Shown: positions 44,301 to 59,300 of the stretch, piece by piece
How the letters are laid out: each line of letters begins with the position of its first letter
Numbering within the stretch: the stretch's first letter is position 1
Source: Coturnix japonica
Lineage: Eukaryota; Chordata; Aves; Galliformes; Phasianidae
NCBI RefSeq assembly: GCF_001577835.2
Contig: NC_029519.1
Location: 80,199,067 to 80,263,066 of the forward strand
Length of the DNA stretch: 64,000 bases
Reading direction: 5' to 3'
Notes under the pieces: model-generated
The model's database searches: none
The model's input: only the letters and a program-made list of their open reading frames with translations
What the model was told of the DNA's origin: nothing
Position numbers and translations under genes: made by a program

Positions 44301-47300
44301 CAGGGCGCATCGAGGATAATCATCAGCCTTAATAAGGATTGATTGCATACTGCCCATCATCGTCCTGATTGGATACCAAGCAGAAGAGCTTTGGCCATTG
44401 CATTGAGGAGGTGAACAGTTGGATGAGCGTCCCTGTTAAGGTACAGTGTGAACATGACTGTGGTGCTTTGAATGTGAATCAGGGGCTGTTGGAGCACAAC
44501 ATCGGCCTTTGGAGGCACAGAGTTTGCAGCAGTCTCATGGATTCACACCTCACAGCCTTGCAGCAGCCATTCTGTTTTCCTCAGGTTTGATCATGATGAA
44601 CTAAGCTTTCTAAGGCTTTGATTTGATGCAAACCTTCATGAGTCCAGTGTTTTCCTTGAACGAGTCTGTCATTTTTGGAACTTTTAGTTCATGTTGAGAG
44701 TTGTACAGAGTTGGATGTTAATATTTACTCTGTTTTGAAAAGGGTTTTTCATAAGGCTATTTTATTTCCTTGGTTGTGCAAACCAGAATTAGATTGAAAT
44801 TAGTTGGGCACAGGTGTTGCATAATCTGGGTGAATGGGTTTGTTAAGGAGGAAGGGAGGAAAAAAGACCAGAGACTTTTTGATGACAGGAGGGTCATGGA
44901 GTAAGAAGAAAGGTCATGAAATAAGAAGTAATGTTACTCAGTGTGATAGTGAGTTAAAAACCAGCATCCAGCAGGGAGGCTGTGGGCAGTTCTTGTGACT
45001 GAAGCTCTTCTAGGATTGTGTAGCAAATTGAGCTGCGTGTTTGAAATCAGGAGATTTTTATATAAACGGGGTTTTTGCAAAGCACTTTTTGTCGCTGTGG
45101 CTTTTATGTATGCAGATTCACACTGTCTAGAGATGAAGTTTGTGTATGCGGTTTGGTATTTCCTTAAAACTTTCACATAGGTTCCTGTTGACACTGCAGG
45201 CTTCACAAACTTGACCAATTTATGGTTTCATGCAGAAATTCCTTGAATTCTTTTGCAAACCTGGTGTGATAACCTCTGTTCCAGACTGAAGTGACTTGTA
45301 GCTTTCATGGGTGACTAAATGCTTCTCTTTGAATCTGTGGGATGCTTAGCAATGTGTTCCGGGTCTATTCATGTGTGTGTGTGCATGAATATACTCAAAT
45401 GAATTTCATACTGTGTTTTACTACGTGTATTTTCTGTTCTGCTTGGCTCCCACTGGGCTCATTCTGCTGTTGCAGGTACTGTGAGCTGTTAGACCCAGCA
45501 CAGCAATGGATGCTGTTCCTGTGTCATACAGATGCCGTAGGCTTCTTGACTCTCATGGGCTACTGGAAAGGAGCATTGGGCCGAATGGCTTTTCACTCTG
45601 TGGCTGTGAAATAGCCATTGCCAGCTGGCAGTGTCATAGCACCATTTAACAGGTTGTATTTTAGTGTTTCACCACAGAGCACCTTGATTCAGATTACAAA
45701 GCATTCCATTTTGGATTTTATGTACTGCAGGAAGAATATCAAAAGGAATCCTGTAGGTGTATCTATAGTCTTCTTGGGCATTGTTTTCTCTGGTCACATT
45801 TGCTTGTCACAGGCTACTTTTTTCAGCAATGGCACTCATATATTCCTGCTCAGATTTACATAGTGGCAAACCTAGGGAGTCTGCATTTGCAGTGTGCAGG
45901 TAAGAAAATTTCAAAGCTTAGTTTTTAAAACCTCATTGTTTTTTCTCATTGGAAACCTTGGGATCCCGAGTGTCTCAGCGCTCTCAGGTTGGACAGCTCC
46001 TCTGAGTAGAGATCTTAGGGGTCTCGTGGTTTCTAAAGCAACAGCACTCTCAGAAAAATAATGATAGGATGAGAGGCAGGAGCCTCAAGTTATGCCAGAG
46101 GAAGGGCAGGCTGGATATTAGGAAGCATTTCATCTAAAGAGTGGTCAGACACTGGCACAGCTGCCTGGGGAGTAGCAGAGTCACCGACCCTGGAGATGTT
46201 CAAGAGATGTGGCACTGAGGGATGTGGTCACTGGGAATGGTAGGGATGGACTGGGGTCAGACTTGGTGATCCTAGAGGTCTTTTCCAACCTTAGTGATTC
46301 TGTGATTCTTTGAATACTGCTCTGTTTTTTTAACACCCATCAGTACCTCCTGTCTTGAGCTGCAGCATCCCATCGCAGGGTGTTGTTGAGGGGTGAACCC
46401 CTGCATGGGCTGGCTTATAAACTTCTGTCCAAGTTCGTATCAAGCAGTTTTCCACTGAAAAGGAAGTTCTTTAAGACCAAAACATCTTGGTGGGTTTTTT
46501 TGGATGTAATTCTCCAACCCTTTGGCAACATACGTTCTAGTTTTCTGATTCAGATCAGGGCTCAACCTATCCCTTAGGGTCATTGTTTTTCTTAAAACTC
46601 ACGTTCTTGTGTGTCTGCACCCTCTGTCGTGTAGCCATGCAGCTCACCTGCCTGCCTGCACCTCTTGCAATGCACCAAGACCTTCCTTTGCATAGAAAAT
46701 GTCTTATGTAAATCCCACAGCAAATGGGGAGAATTTCAGAAGAATACATGGAAAAGAGACACAGCTGTGGACGTAGCCTGGAGTGGCAGTTAGCCTTGAG
46801 CAAGGGTAAGACTTGTCTTGGTCTCTTTTTTAGTATGTATGTCCATCTCTTTCTTGGGAGTTTTATCATTCAGTTTTTCAGAAAACTTTTAACGTTTATG
46901 TTCAGAAAGGAAGAATCTTTCCCTTACTCCAAGGGCCATTTTATCACCTTTGAAATCCCCATGAGAGCAGCTTGTCAGAATACACTGGGGAATGTGGAGC
47001 GTAGAGCCTAACTGAGCTTGGATGCTCCATTGATTTGAGCTCACCTGTATCAGCGAGATACAATGGGAGCAAAAATCTTTTATCAGTGACTGCATGATGT
47101 TAAGAATAAAGATTTCCCTAAGGTTCTTCACCACATTTTGTTCTCTGAGGAGGCCCTGAGAAAAGCAGCTGCACTGAGAAGTTGGTAACTGCAGGCAAGT
47201 AGCTGCACGTGGCAGTGTGCATACCCACATGCACGTACCCAGTGCTCTCCCAAATAGCCTACAACCTGAGAAAATGGAGATAAAATCAAAAGACAACTGA

Positions 47301-50300
47301 TGTTAATTATATTTTCAAGGCAGTTGGAGATTGGTGGAAAAATGCTGGGTTGAAACCTTGTGGGATTTGCATCCATATTAGAAACCAGTCTATTGTGATG
47401 GTTAAATGACCTGGGTTTTGTGATGTGACCTGGGGAAACAAACAGAACAGCCATATGTAAGGACCCAAAATCAGAGAGACCTCAACATATGGACATGAAA
47501 TCCTGTATGGGGCAGTTCTTCTTACCATGCCCCTCTGTGTTAGAGTGATCTTAGGCCAAAAACTGGCTTCAGATTTTTTTCTAATCTACATGTTGTGCCT
47601 ACAGACACATTATAATAGTACCATCAAATGTGTTATTGTACTGAAATTTCTCTGCATGTCTTTGATTTGGAGTAGATGACCTTTATAGATCCCTTCCAAC
47701 TCAAATGATGCTATGATTCTCTGGTGCATCTGTGGAAATAATACTTCACTGGTAGATATTAGTTAGAGGATAACAGACGCTTGGTTTATATCCCTTAAGA
47801 TGGAAGATCTTCCTTCAAAAAATCATGACTAGACCAAGTCAGTGCATTATAGCAGATATCAAAAAAGCCTTTGGAATGGTCTTTCTCTCAGTCTTCACTG
47901 GGGTTCTACAGCCAGTCATGCCAAGGACGCTTTGTGGAAAGGTGAGATGCAGGAACTGATACGACTTCCCCAGGGGTGAGAACTTCTGGAGCTGAGACCC
48001 AAACACTAATCACTTTAATTCCGGATCAGCGCTTCACCATGAGATAATTATTCTGTTTGATTAATCCATGAAATGCCTGTAAAGCCGTAATGCTGTGTAC
48101 GCATTGAGGAAACCAAGTACTCTTCTGAGCATCTAAGAGCCATTTGATGTCCTGAATACCTTTCTGCCCTTTGAACAGAAGTACATGCACCCTGGCCTGA
48201 TTCTCCTCTGATCATCAAGGCTGAAAAGCTCTACATATTGCTTCTTATTCATTATTCTCACCTAACAGTGAGTAAAGTTGTGTTTGTTAAGCTTAGTTTC
48301 CAAGAGTGGTAACAGAAGACAGCCTGCATTTACCCTTCTGTCCCAAGGAGCCTTATGAACCATCAAGCAATCGCAGCCGCATTCAGAGAACATCAAAGTC
48401 TTCAAATTTTGCAAGTGCTGTGAAAATTGAGAAGCGGGGAGGTTGAGTGGAGAGATCAGAGCGCTTCCCAGGTTTGTTGGTGTTCTGTAGTGTAGATTGG
48501 CTTCTTCCCTGCTGCTGGGTAATCCACGTCTGTAGGATGACACCAACTTCCCACTTGAGGTCACAAAGTCACCAACACTGTGTAAGGGATACCGGGCAAT
48601 CATTTTACCCCTCTGCTGCTTTAAACTCTTAGGGAATGTACGGATGGCTCCTTTGTTCACTTGGAGGCACATGCTTCCTCTTTTACAGACATTAGCAGAT
48701 TTACTGCCAGCAGCTCGCAAACTTGAAACGCTGTAAATGCTGTCAGTGCCCCACGGCTGGAGACCCTCAAGTATCTAATGCACCACGCTGCAAGCTGTGA
48801 AATTGAAAATTCAGCGCGACTCGAATGCTTTTAGGTGGTAAGCAGCAGAACTAATGAAGCTCAGCATGCTAATGAGGGAGGTATTTATCGTCAAGTGCAA
48901 TGCTGCTGGGGAGTAGGCAGCGTTCAGCTTCACCCTTGGAGCCCTTCTGGGAGGCTTGCAAGCGAGCTGCATTGCAGCAGAAGGAGCGTTGCCAGCAGCG
49001 GGTCCTCCAGAGGGAATCCTGGTTTAGGAGAAAAAACACAACCAGAGGAGCTCCACGGAAATGGCCCAGAAAATAAAACCCTGTGTATAATTTATAAAAG
49101 AGCTTAAGGAAGGAAAGAGGAGTGTTGATGTGGAACTGATTGTTCTTGCTGGGTAGAAAATGAAGATGAAACTGAGAAGAGACCCGAGGCAGTGGGTTGC
49201 CCCTGGGATAAGAGAGATGCTAACAGCTTATACAGTAGCAATTGGGAGTATCCAAAAATATTGGCATTTCCACGTTGGAGAACTCCTCCCTTCTCCAGTG
49301 CTGCTCATGGGATTCACTGTCATCCCTTAACTTTAATTGGAAAATGTCCATCTGAGTGAACATGTTGCTTTTAACCTTCTCTGCACTCAGATGAGAAGCA
49401 TTTAGAGCTAGAAGCTGGCATTACTGTCTGACCGGAGGAGGCTTCGCTGCAAGGAAAGGCTCTTTTCTAAAGGCAGGACTCGAGAAATACGCTGGCTTTT
49501 ATTTTTGTTTTTATTTCTTTCAGTCTTTGCATCACTAGGGGCTCTCTGGGAGGGAAGAACCATTTACACTCTTCGTATTTGTCATCTGGGAGGCTTAAAT
49601 TCAAAGGAGAAGGGATTACTTGGGAGAATTTTGCTTGCAAGGATGGCTGTCAGTGGGACAAAGCTCCCGTCCGAGAGGGTGTGGTGGCTTCTGTGGCTTT
49701 GTATTAATCACCACCAGCCCCAGGAGGCAGGGTTAAGGACGTCAGGCCTCAGCCTTGTGTGGTCTGACAGCTGAACGACAGAGCCGAGATGGACTCCTGA
49801 GCCTCTGTCTAAATAGAGTAGGGCGGCCGATGGTTTCAGTTTTGATACCCTTAGCAGTGAAATGTGCATCCCACAAACCAACACGGACCAATTCTGCTTC
49901 GGTTGCTTTGCATCTCCACATCTAGTTTGGGATGAGCTTAATTTGTTTCCAGCAAGAACACGAAATTCCTGCTGAACCGCATGGTGCAGAACTCAGAGCC
50001 ACGCGTTGACGTGGCCTTGGTTGGGAACACGAAGAGTTAGAAGAGCGTGGTGGGAAATCAAAGCAGCCAATGCCTGTTGGCAGCCAGCGGCCAAACCTGA
50101 GTCCTCTGTGAGCACAAGGCTCTACAATTATAGCAGCTTTCCCAGGTCAGGAAACGAATGCTGTGACTGCTGTATTCCTGTGTGATATTTATGACACACA
50201 ATGTTATCTTTGTAATTGTTACGTCTGCTTTTATGTAGTGCAATTAGGGTGGAGCTGAGGTTAATGCTAATGTTAATCGTTTTCGTGTTCCTAATTTAGG

Positions 50301-53300
50301 CTCCAAATGCTTTCCTTCAGCAGAGATTGAGTAAGAAAAATTATTCATGCTATTGTCCTGCTGTCACATCTGTGATGTGGGCAGCTGAAATCACCCCGAT
50401 GCTGGGTTTGCCCACTGCAAAGATCCTGCACGTGAGCTCTGGAGTGCTCTCCTGCTCGAACCATGCTGGGAAGTCGTCTGGCTCTTAATAGGAGCTTAAT
50501 AGGATCCGTAATAGGATGGGGCTGCTGTGAAACCAAGCCCTGTGCTTCAAGGGGCATCTGTCTGGATGGGCTTCAACCCAGCTGAATTTTTGCTGGGGTG
50601 CAGGAACTATTTGGTTCAGAGAAACTCACCTCTGAAGTGAGGTTACTCAGCTTCCTAATGAGTTGAAATACGTATTTTTGTTCCAATTTAAAGTTCAAAT
50701 CATACTGAGGACCAATCCGCTTGTTTTTCTTTCAACGGCAACTTTGCAGCCATCTTCTTTGGCTGGTTGCAAAAGAAACGCATGGAGCCATTTTGCTGTT
50801 GGTCAGACTTTGTTTTTTCATATTGTGCTCCGTTCACAAATGAAAGACTTCTTTGCTGAAGACCATTTGCTTTTCCTGCAACCAAACCAAAGGGCGTGAA
50901 TGGCTGCGCTCACGGAGCACCAGAGAGTTGGCTGAGTTATGAAAGAAACAACATCTAAGGCAGCTCTTCGTTTTGTGCTTCCTCCATTCAGAGCTCCAAG
51001 CATTGAACAAAACTGAGATGCGTCCCATGGGGCCAAAGCCATCCTGGGGTGGTGGTTTGAATGACTTAAGTATCTTTTTTTGGTCCGATTTGTGACTCGA
51101 TTTAATTTATTTCCTCCTCTGTAAACCACAGATATGTTTGTTGTTTGCAATTAGATGGCAGAGGGAAAGGAAAAAGAAAGGGAAAAAAAAAGCTTTATTT
51201 GGATTTTTAATCCATTCTTTCTCCTTGCCTTGGCGTTTGGTGCAGTGAATTCTTTTCGTGAGAGAACTGGATTGAAACGGCTGCTCAAATGGGCACGTGA
51301 GAGATGGAGGTGATGCAAGCTCGAGGATAATTCTGTGATTCTGTGATAAAAATGAGTTTGATGCCTTTGTTGAGATTGATCCAAGGTATGTTTAGACGTT
51401 GTGTTGAGGGACATGGGTTAGTGAGATCGGTTGGTGATAGGTGGACGGGTGGACTGGTTGATCTTGATCTTTTCCAACCTCAGTGATTCAGTGATTCTAA
51501 TTCAATTTTCAACCAAGTCTACGTTGCATTGAGTACTGTAAAATTGTACCTTTTTTTATTTAACCCTATAAACCCTCCTCCTATTTTATTTTAGTTTTTA
51601 CATCTTAAATTTAACCTACAACAGTTGAACTTCGGGTACTCTTCCCTGCAACTATAGTAGGCATAGTGCGTCCAAAGCTGAAGGTATCTACACCTAATAC
51701 GGTACCTGGTGATAGGATCACCAAATACACATAGAGCAAGTCTTCTTGTTTAGTTTTTCTAATGCAACTAATTGGAATTCATATGCCTGTGTCACAACTT
51801 TTCTGCTTTATTTAACTAAATATGGTAGATTTAGTCTCAGAAGGAGTGGTTGGTATATACTGGCACTGACTGCCCAGGAAAATATTGGAGTCACCATCTC
51901 TGCAGGTGTTAAGAACTGTGGAGATGTGGCACTGAGTGGGCACGGTGGGATGGGTTGGGGTTGGATGTGGGGATCTTCGAGGCCTTCTTCAGCCTTAATA
52001 GTTGTACGATTATATGTTTGTTTTTAAAGCAGAGAGAAAAATTGTGGTACAAATCCAACCTGCCGCCTTCCCAAAAAGTTTTGTTTCATAGAACTCTTGT
52101 TTTGATGACTTTCAGCTGCCGCGTTGGCTTGGCAATGATATCAACGGGATGCAGTGTCGGGGTGCCAGCCCTCCTGAGGTCTGTGGACACGGCGCTCGTA
52201 GGAATTGGGCTGCAAACAGTAGGAGAAGTGGGGTTGGTCATGGATATTTTATTGACCTTTAAGAATGTAGCGCTGTGATTCCTTTCCTAGAGTCTGTGAA
52301 GAAATAATGCGTGCCAATATTAACCACAGTGGAAATGGGAGAGGGTTTAGTGGGAGCAAACCAAGTTCTCTCTAGGCCATTATTATAGGAGTTTAATAAT
52401 GGTTTTATTAGGAAGAGAATTGCTTGGGTTTCCTTATGTTTCCTATGTTGCTGTCATCTGGAGCTGTTAGGGACGGGTTGAGCATATAACGTGCCTTAAA
52501 ACCCTTCTGCCTTATGCACGGGGCAGCCTGAGCTGGTGGGTGGCAACCAGCCCACAGCAGGGGATGGAACTGTATGGGCTTCAAGGTCCCTTCCAACCCA
52601 ACCATTCTGTGATTCTATGATTCTACAACTCTGTGAAGCTGTCGGTGTTTCTGATGCCTTTAGATGTTCTCATCCTCTTGATGTTTAAAGTGTTCAGTGC
52701 TGTGTCTAGTGAAGGACTTCAGGACTGAAATCTGCAGGTCTTTTAGCAGTGCTGGCTTTCTGGTAGGAGCAGAGTTAATCACCGTGACGTATCGAAAGGA
52801 ACAGTAAAAGCCTTTGCTCATAAAATAGGAGTGAAAAATGGATCAAGTTGATTTATGCAACAGCGTGATGGTATTGCTGGAAAAAAACCCATGCGGACCT
52901 CAAAGATAATGGGAGCAGCACTGGGTTGTATTTAAACAAACTTTGCTGTTGCCTTTTTTTTTATCAGATAGGGAGAATTGCGTGGGAAGAAATAGTGGTA
53001 GAATCTGCGCTCCTCTATCAAGAAATCCTTTAATAGGTTTCACCAAATATTTTCACAGTGAATTGAGATTGCGGAGGAGATAAGATGATAGGGCTTAAAA
53101 AAACGCCCCGAGGTTCCCATGTGAGGGATGGCAAACGTGATGTTATTGCGGAGATGAGGTGATACATGCAGGATTAATGCCTGGCTGTTTGCTTATGGGA
53201 AGCAGAGCCATGAGATGGAAGAGGTGGGGATGCCAACACTGGGAGGAGCGTTGGTGTGTGGCAATGAGAAGCTGCTTCCTGAGCAGTGATGGGATGGGTT

Positions 53301-56300
53301 CCATCAGTGCTTCAGGTTGGAGTTGTATGGGAGGCTGTGGATGCCCCATCCCTGCAGGCATTCAAGGCCAGGCTGGATGTGGCTCTGGGCAGCCTGGGCT
53401 GCTGGTTGGTGACCCTGCACACAGCAGGGGGTTGGAACTGGATGATCATTGCGATCCATTTGAACCCAGGCCATTCTATGATTCTATGGGAGCACCGTCC
53501 TTCATATTGCTGATTGCATTCCTCTTTTTGTTGGGCGATATTTATTGTTTCACTTGGCTTATAACTTCCTTGTCGGCGCACGGGGGTGTGGGAGGGGGAA
53601 GGAAGTGACAGCTTGCTTTCTTTGCAGGATGGTTTGAAGATCTGCAGATGAAAGGCTTGATGTAAGAGCCAGGTGTTAGTGGGAGCCATAGAAATAAAGG
53701 CACTTTCGGAAGCAATTCCTGCAGGTACAGTGGGTGAAGTAACCTGAAACACAGCACTCGGGGTGCAGCAGAGGAGCACTCAGGAAGATCACAACCCATC
53801 CAGTTTCGCTTTGTAACATCACACACCACATTGAAGAACCCGATGCTTTTCCCTTTGGGTTTTGCAGTGGTGGTGCAGCGCTCTGAGCTCTTGTTCCTGG
53901 TGAGGAATGGTGGGAGCTGCAGGTTTGCTTTGTTTGCACAGTCACAAAGCCCTGCTTCCCCTGGAGCACAGCAGGAAGCCGGCTGCTTGGTGGCAGGGCC
54001 AGCCCTGTTTTCTTGACAGCGCTCTGACAAAGCCATGTCCACACCGAGTCCTGCTGGGAAGGACCCCATCACCCCACATTCCTCCCTAAGAGACCCAAAG
54101 CTTTCTTACCTCACCCCGAGCCTTGTATTTTTTTCCCCATTACACCAGAATAATAATTAAAAAATTAAAAAAACCACAAAAAACTCAGCCCTTTTCTGCT
54201 TCTTTCAGTACTGTTACATAAAGTGTTACTGTCACACCCACCGGCTTCCTTTTCGGTTCTGCCCGGCTGAGCTCGGGGTGCCTTCAATGAAGCATTTTGT
54301 GCTGGGACGTGGCAGCAGCTGGTTTTCCTACTGACACGACCAGACTCTCAATGTGACATTCAGGGCTTTAAAACACTGCAAACAGCTTTCCGACAAATAG
54401 CTGGTGTTGTTCAAAGAGCGGCATAAATAATCAAGAGGATTTTTTTTTCTTTTCTTTTTTTTTTTTGCAATCTCCGAGGGCTTTGCCTGCAGGGCAGCAG
54501 CCTGTTTGTATTGACAGCGCTGCAAGAGTGCTGTTTCCTGGGGGGGCAATGTGAGAGTCATAGAATGGCTTGGGTTGGGATGGGCTTCAAGGATCATGAA
54601 GCTCCAACCTTGTACTGCATGCAGGGCCACCAACCTCCACATTTAATACCAGCCCAGGCTGCCCAGGGCCCCATCCAACCTGGCCTTGAGCATCTCCAGG
54701 GATGGACGGGGCATCCACAGCCTCTCTGGGCACCTCACCACTCTCAGAGTAAAGAAAAAGGGTGAAATCAAAAGGAGGGGACTTCATGTCATGATCTGGA
54801 TGGTGTCTCTTAGATTATGAAATCAGATTTTTGTGTGTTTTATGGCATCACAGGCTGGCTTTATGGCATAAGCCTTAACTGATCACTCCATCACTCAGCA
54901 ATCCCTGGGCTCCTAGGCCAGAAAGTCTGGAAGGAGGAGGACTTTCTTTAGTCAAGGAGGATCAGATTGGAGGTCATTTAGGGAAACCGGACATCCACAA
55001 ATCCATGGGCCCCAATGGGAGCTGGTGAAAACCATTGCTGGGCCACTCCACCATCATGGAAAGGTCATGGAGGACTGGAAGAAAGCCAGTGTCACTTTGG
55101 TCCTCAAAAAAGGGCCAGAAGAAAAACTTGGGGAACTACAGGCCAGTCAGCCTCACCTCCATCCCTAGAGAGGCAATGGAACAGCTCACAATGGAGGCCA
55201 TCTTTAAGCATATGGAGGAAAAGAGCGTGATCAGGAATAGTCAGCAAGGATTGACCACGGCAAAATCACTCTTACCCAATCTGACAGCCCTCTGTGTGAA
55301 GACAACAGGCTGGTCAGATGAGGGGTGAATAGGAAAAACATGTTTCTAAGGCTTCCTTCCTTCCTGCCTTGCCATGCATTCCTGCTGGTGCTCATAACAG
55401 TGACACGATGCTGCTGCTGTGGTGCCAGCATCCTCTGTCAGAGACATTTCTTGGTGCTGTGCCCTGAATGGGGGACAGAGAATTGCTGCTTTTATTATTT
55501 CCAGCACTATTGGAAGAATTTTAACACAATTTAGGGTATTTTTCTCTTCTTCCTTGTAATTTAATAAAAAAAGTCAGGAACATCAACATCAGAGCAGCAG
55601 ATTTCTTGGTAATTTCACCAATATTATGGCTATGATAAACTATAATACATTCATTTTGCATACTGAGTGTGTACACTGAGGATAGAGCATTTGTGCTTCG
55701 TTTTGACTCAGATCAACTCCAGCCTCATCTATTGAAATTACTTCTTCCTCCAAACAGGCTTAAATACTTATAAAAAGAGAAACCACTCCAGAATGAAGCT
55801 TAAACTGGAAAGGGAGTGCACGGTGGCTGCGGCCGTGCCACACTCAGCCTGGTGCGTGCCGTGGGTACAAATGAGGCTGGTGGTTTTGTCCTGCTGATGG
55901 ATTAGGCACAGTTGCTACTGGTTACCTACACAGCTTATGTCTGCAGGGCTCTGCTTTTCAGCTTTCCCTCCCCGAAAGCAATTGCTGGGGCTGGGAACTG
56001 GATGGGATGTCACTGACAATAGTCCAAGTATGGAAGCTCCCACATCTCACCCACAGCTTCTGATAAAAGCAGTGTTGATGACCCAGCTCCAGCCTTTCCA
56101 TATGATGAGCTGGAGAGATGCGCTCAGCTTTTATCCATCCTGCCAGTGTTGCCAGGTGAGGTGCTGGCACAGGCTGCCCAGAGAAGCTGTGAGCGCCCCA
56201 TGCCCAGGGATGCTCAACACAAGGTTGGGCCCAGGGCAGCCTGACCCGGTGCCTGATCTAATGGTTGGCAACCCTACTCACCAGAAACTAGATGAACCTT

Positions 56301-59300
56301 AAGACCCCTTCCAACTTAAGCCATTCTATGATTCCATATGATTTCTTTGTCCTTGAGTGTAGAGCTAGAGAGCAAGCACCACTCCCTTGCTTTGCTTTAG
56401 GCAACCACATGCTCCTCATCCCCCTCTGCTGCCAGAGATATCCACAGCCCTTCCTCAATGCTGATCTCCAGCTCTGCACGACACTGGGGATCGTTTCTTA
56501 AGCCATCTTGTGCAATACGGAGCGTGATCCCACATGCATTTTGTGAAAGCAGAAGAGGATTTTGTGTGTTGCATTGGAAAATCAAAGCCGTGTTTGGGGG
56601 AACTTGTGGTCTGACGATCCAGTCAGACGAGCTCAGCTTTCCCTGCTATTTAAATATACTCTCTCAGAATTATAATGGTGCCTGGCTCCATGGCTGTGGT
56701 TTAACTCTTTAGGAGCGTGCAGGGTTTCCCTGCTACCAACCTGTTTTCCTGTAGGCAAAGCCTTCATTCAAATGGACAAGAATGGCAAGAGAAGAGGAGC
56801 AGATCAGGGAAAACAATGTGTGTTTCTTTGTTAATGCTGCAGGTTATCAGTGCATCCACAAAAAGGAACCCAGTCTCCTTTGTCCCATGCTTGGAGCACA
56901 CCGAGGAGGTGGGAAACTGATTTCTTTTCTCCTTAGGAACGTGAGGGTTTTGTTGCAGCTGCTGGTCCTGGCAGCCAGGACTCATCTACACACTGGTCAA
57001 GCTCCTGCCCTTGCAGATGTATCCCACTGCCCAGCCTTGGTGAGCATCTCATGCCTGACCATCCATCATATGATCTGCAGAAGCAAATTTCACTTCCTCA
57101 GTGCCTAATAAATGCAGGGGGGATGAAAAAAAGAAACACATTTAGCCCCGTGCTGCGTCAGGGGAACGCGATGGTGTTCCTGTTTAATCCTTCACCCTCG
57201 TGCCTCCCACGTGTTCATCTCCAGGAAGGCCTCCAGGTGGGTTTGTGTTATACGGGCTATGGAATTTAGGTGGTTGAATGTCTTCTCACCTCTTAAATAC
57301 CCAGCTGTTTGCTTATAGAGATGGCTGCTTGCTCATAGGGGTTTTGTTATAATTGCTGGTCCTGGAAGCATGGACACATCTATGAGCTCCTGCTGAGATC
57401 ATAGAATCATAGGAACATAGAATAGAGTGAGTTAAAAGGGACCTGTAAGGTCAGTTCCAACCCCTCTGTTATGGGCAAGGACACTGAACAAACCATAGCA
57501 GCTAAGATGGGGCACCCAGGTGAGGAGGCAGTGGTTTAAGCAGTCCTGGTTGGAGCCTTGCTTTCACTTGGGGGAAGGACATGAATGAATTTGAACTGAA
57601 AATATCTGATTTTAAATAGAAAAACCTAACACATCCCCAACCATTTAAAGCAGCACTTTGTGCTTATAAACAAGGAGTGCAAAGATACAGAGGGGATCTC
57701 CAGAGAAGCAAGGAGCTTCTGCAGACCCTGCACCAATGAAACAAAGCAGACACCCCTGAACAAAACCAAGCCCTCCTTCGTTTGGTCGTCTTAAGGCTGC
57801 AGGGGATTACGGTGATGGATTACAGTGAAGCCCTGCAGCTGCGTGCAACATCTGGCACCACAGTTCGGTCGTAGATTTTCCATCCACGGGGAGGTTTTGT
57901 CCATGACTTTTGAGTCCAGTTTCCATCTCCAGGCTTAACACCGTGCATCCAAAGGTTACGGAATTCCCATGGTGATCATCTGGTTCCAACCCCCTGCTAT
58001 GTGCAGGGTCACCAACCAGCAGACCAGGCTGCCCAGAGCCACATCCAGCCTGGCCTTGAATGCCTGCAGGGATGGGGCATCCACAGCCTCCTTGGGCAAC
58101 CTGTTCCAGAGCTGCCCAATGGGGAGCCCAGTTTAACGCCGATGACGGGGATGAAAGATCTTGCAGCACTGAACCCTTTGCCCAACAAAAGGTGCTGGGG
58201 AACATTTATGGTGGCCATAAAGGACTCATTGCTCTTTGAGCATTGCCGACACGGCGCAGCTCTGAACTTGTGACCCGGAGGAGCAAAGCACAATATCCCA
58301 TCTACAACAATGCTGTATTTATATCCGAAGCTCAGAAATCCATCTGCACAGAGGAATGAAGAACATCCTATTGCCGTCTGAAGCTATAACCATTTTTAGA
58401 AATCTGGCTGGGGTTTGTTTCTTGCTGCAGCTTCCTGGAGGGCTGCTCCGTGTCCCGGCCCTGGGTTCGTATGCGAGAGGCTGCAGGAAATCGCTGCTGG
58501 ATGAGCTGCATCATATGGGTCTGCCTATAAAACAGAGCTTGGTGCAGCTCGAGGGGCTGGAATGGAGGGATAAGAAGCACAGATGTCAGTTTAGTTTGCC
58601 CCAAAACCTGGATGGCACCAAAGTCAGGAGCTGTACCACCATCCCCATTGCAGTCCGTGTCCTCATTGTGCTGATGTCACCCCGAGCTGCTCCCAGTCAA
58701 CCTGGAATGTGGATCTGTAAGGAAGACGACTGAGTCATGTGTTCTTTTTTCTTCTTTTTTTCCCCTTCCTAAGTATTTATATTCATTAAGGAAGTCTAAA
58801 GAGGAAGAGGAATTAAAAGGTTGCAAATGTTTTCCTAGGGCTGGACATGGGACCTTAGCTACTGCACTGCACATAACCCCTTGCATGATGCATTCATCAG
58901 CTCTCACACCCATAGCACAGAGCTCAGGGGTACTGTGCCATCCCCACATGCTTTCAGGTAGGGTCACAGTTCCTTTGCATCCCTACTAACAGCCAAATGT
59001 CACCCAGATTGGTCTATGTGCCCATCAGGAGCCCTGAGCAACCTGATACAGTAGTTGGCAGCCCTGCCCATGGCCGGGATATGGAACTACATGATCTCTA
59101 AGGTCCCTTCCAACCCAAGAAAATGCAAGGGAACAATTCCTGTGTGCACACACAGATATGGCAAGGGAAGGAAAGCAGGGCTGTTTGCCAAGGAAAACGA
59201 TTTGTTAGGCAGAGTGTTTTCTTTACAGCTTTCTTTCACCTTTCGTTCCGGGTACGTCAGTGAGTTTTGAAGGTTGGGAACCCTTCTGTTTTATCTCTGG

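Noticed and set aside
53542-54072. Minus-strand open frames of 122-176 codons
   Set aside because: Two frames overlap with no domain, no splice context and a composition like the flanking intron, so chance is the simpler explanation.
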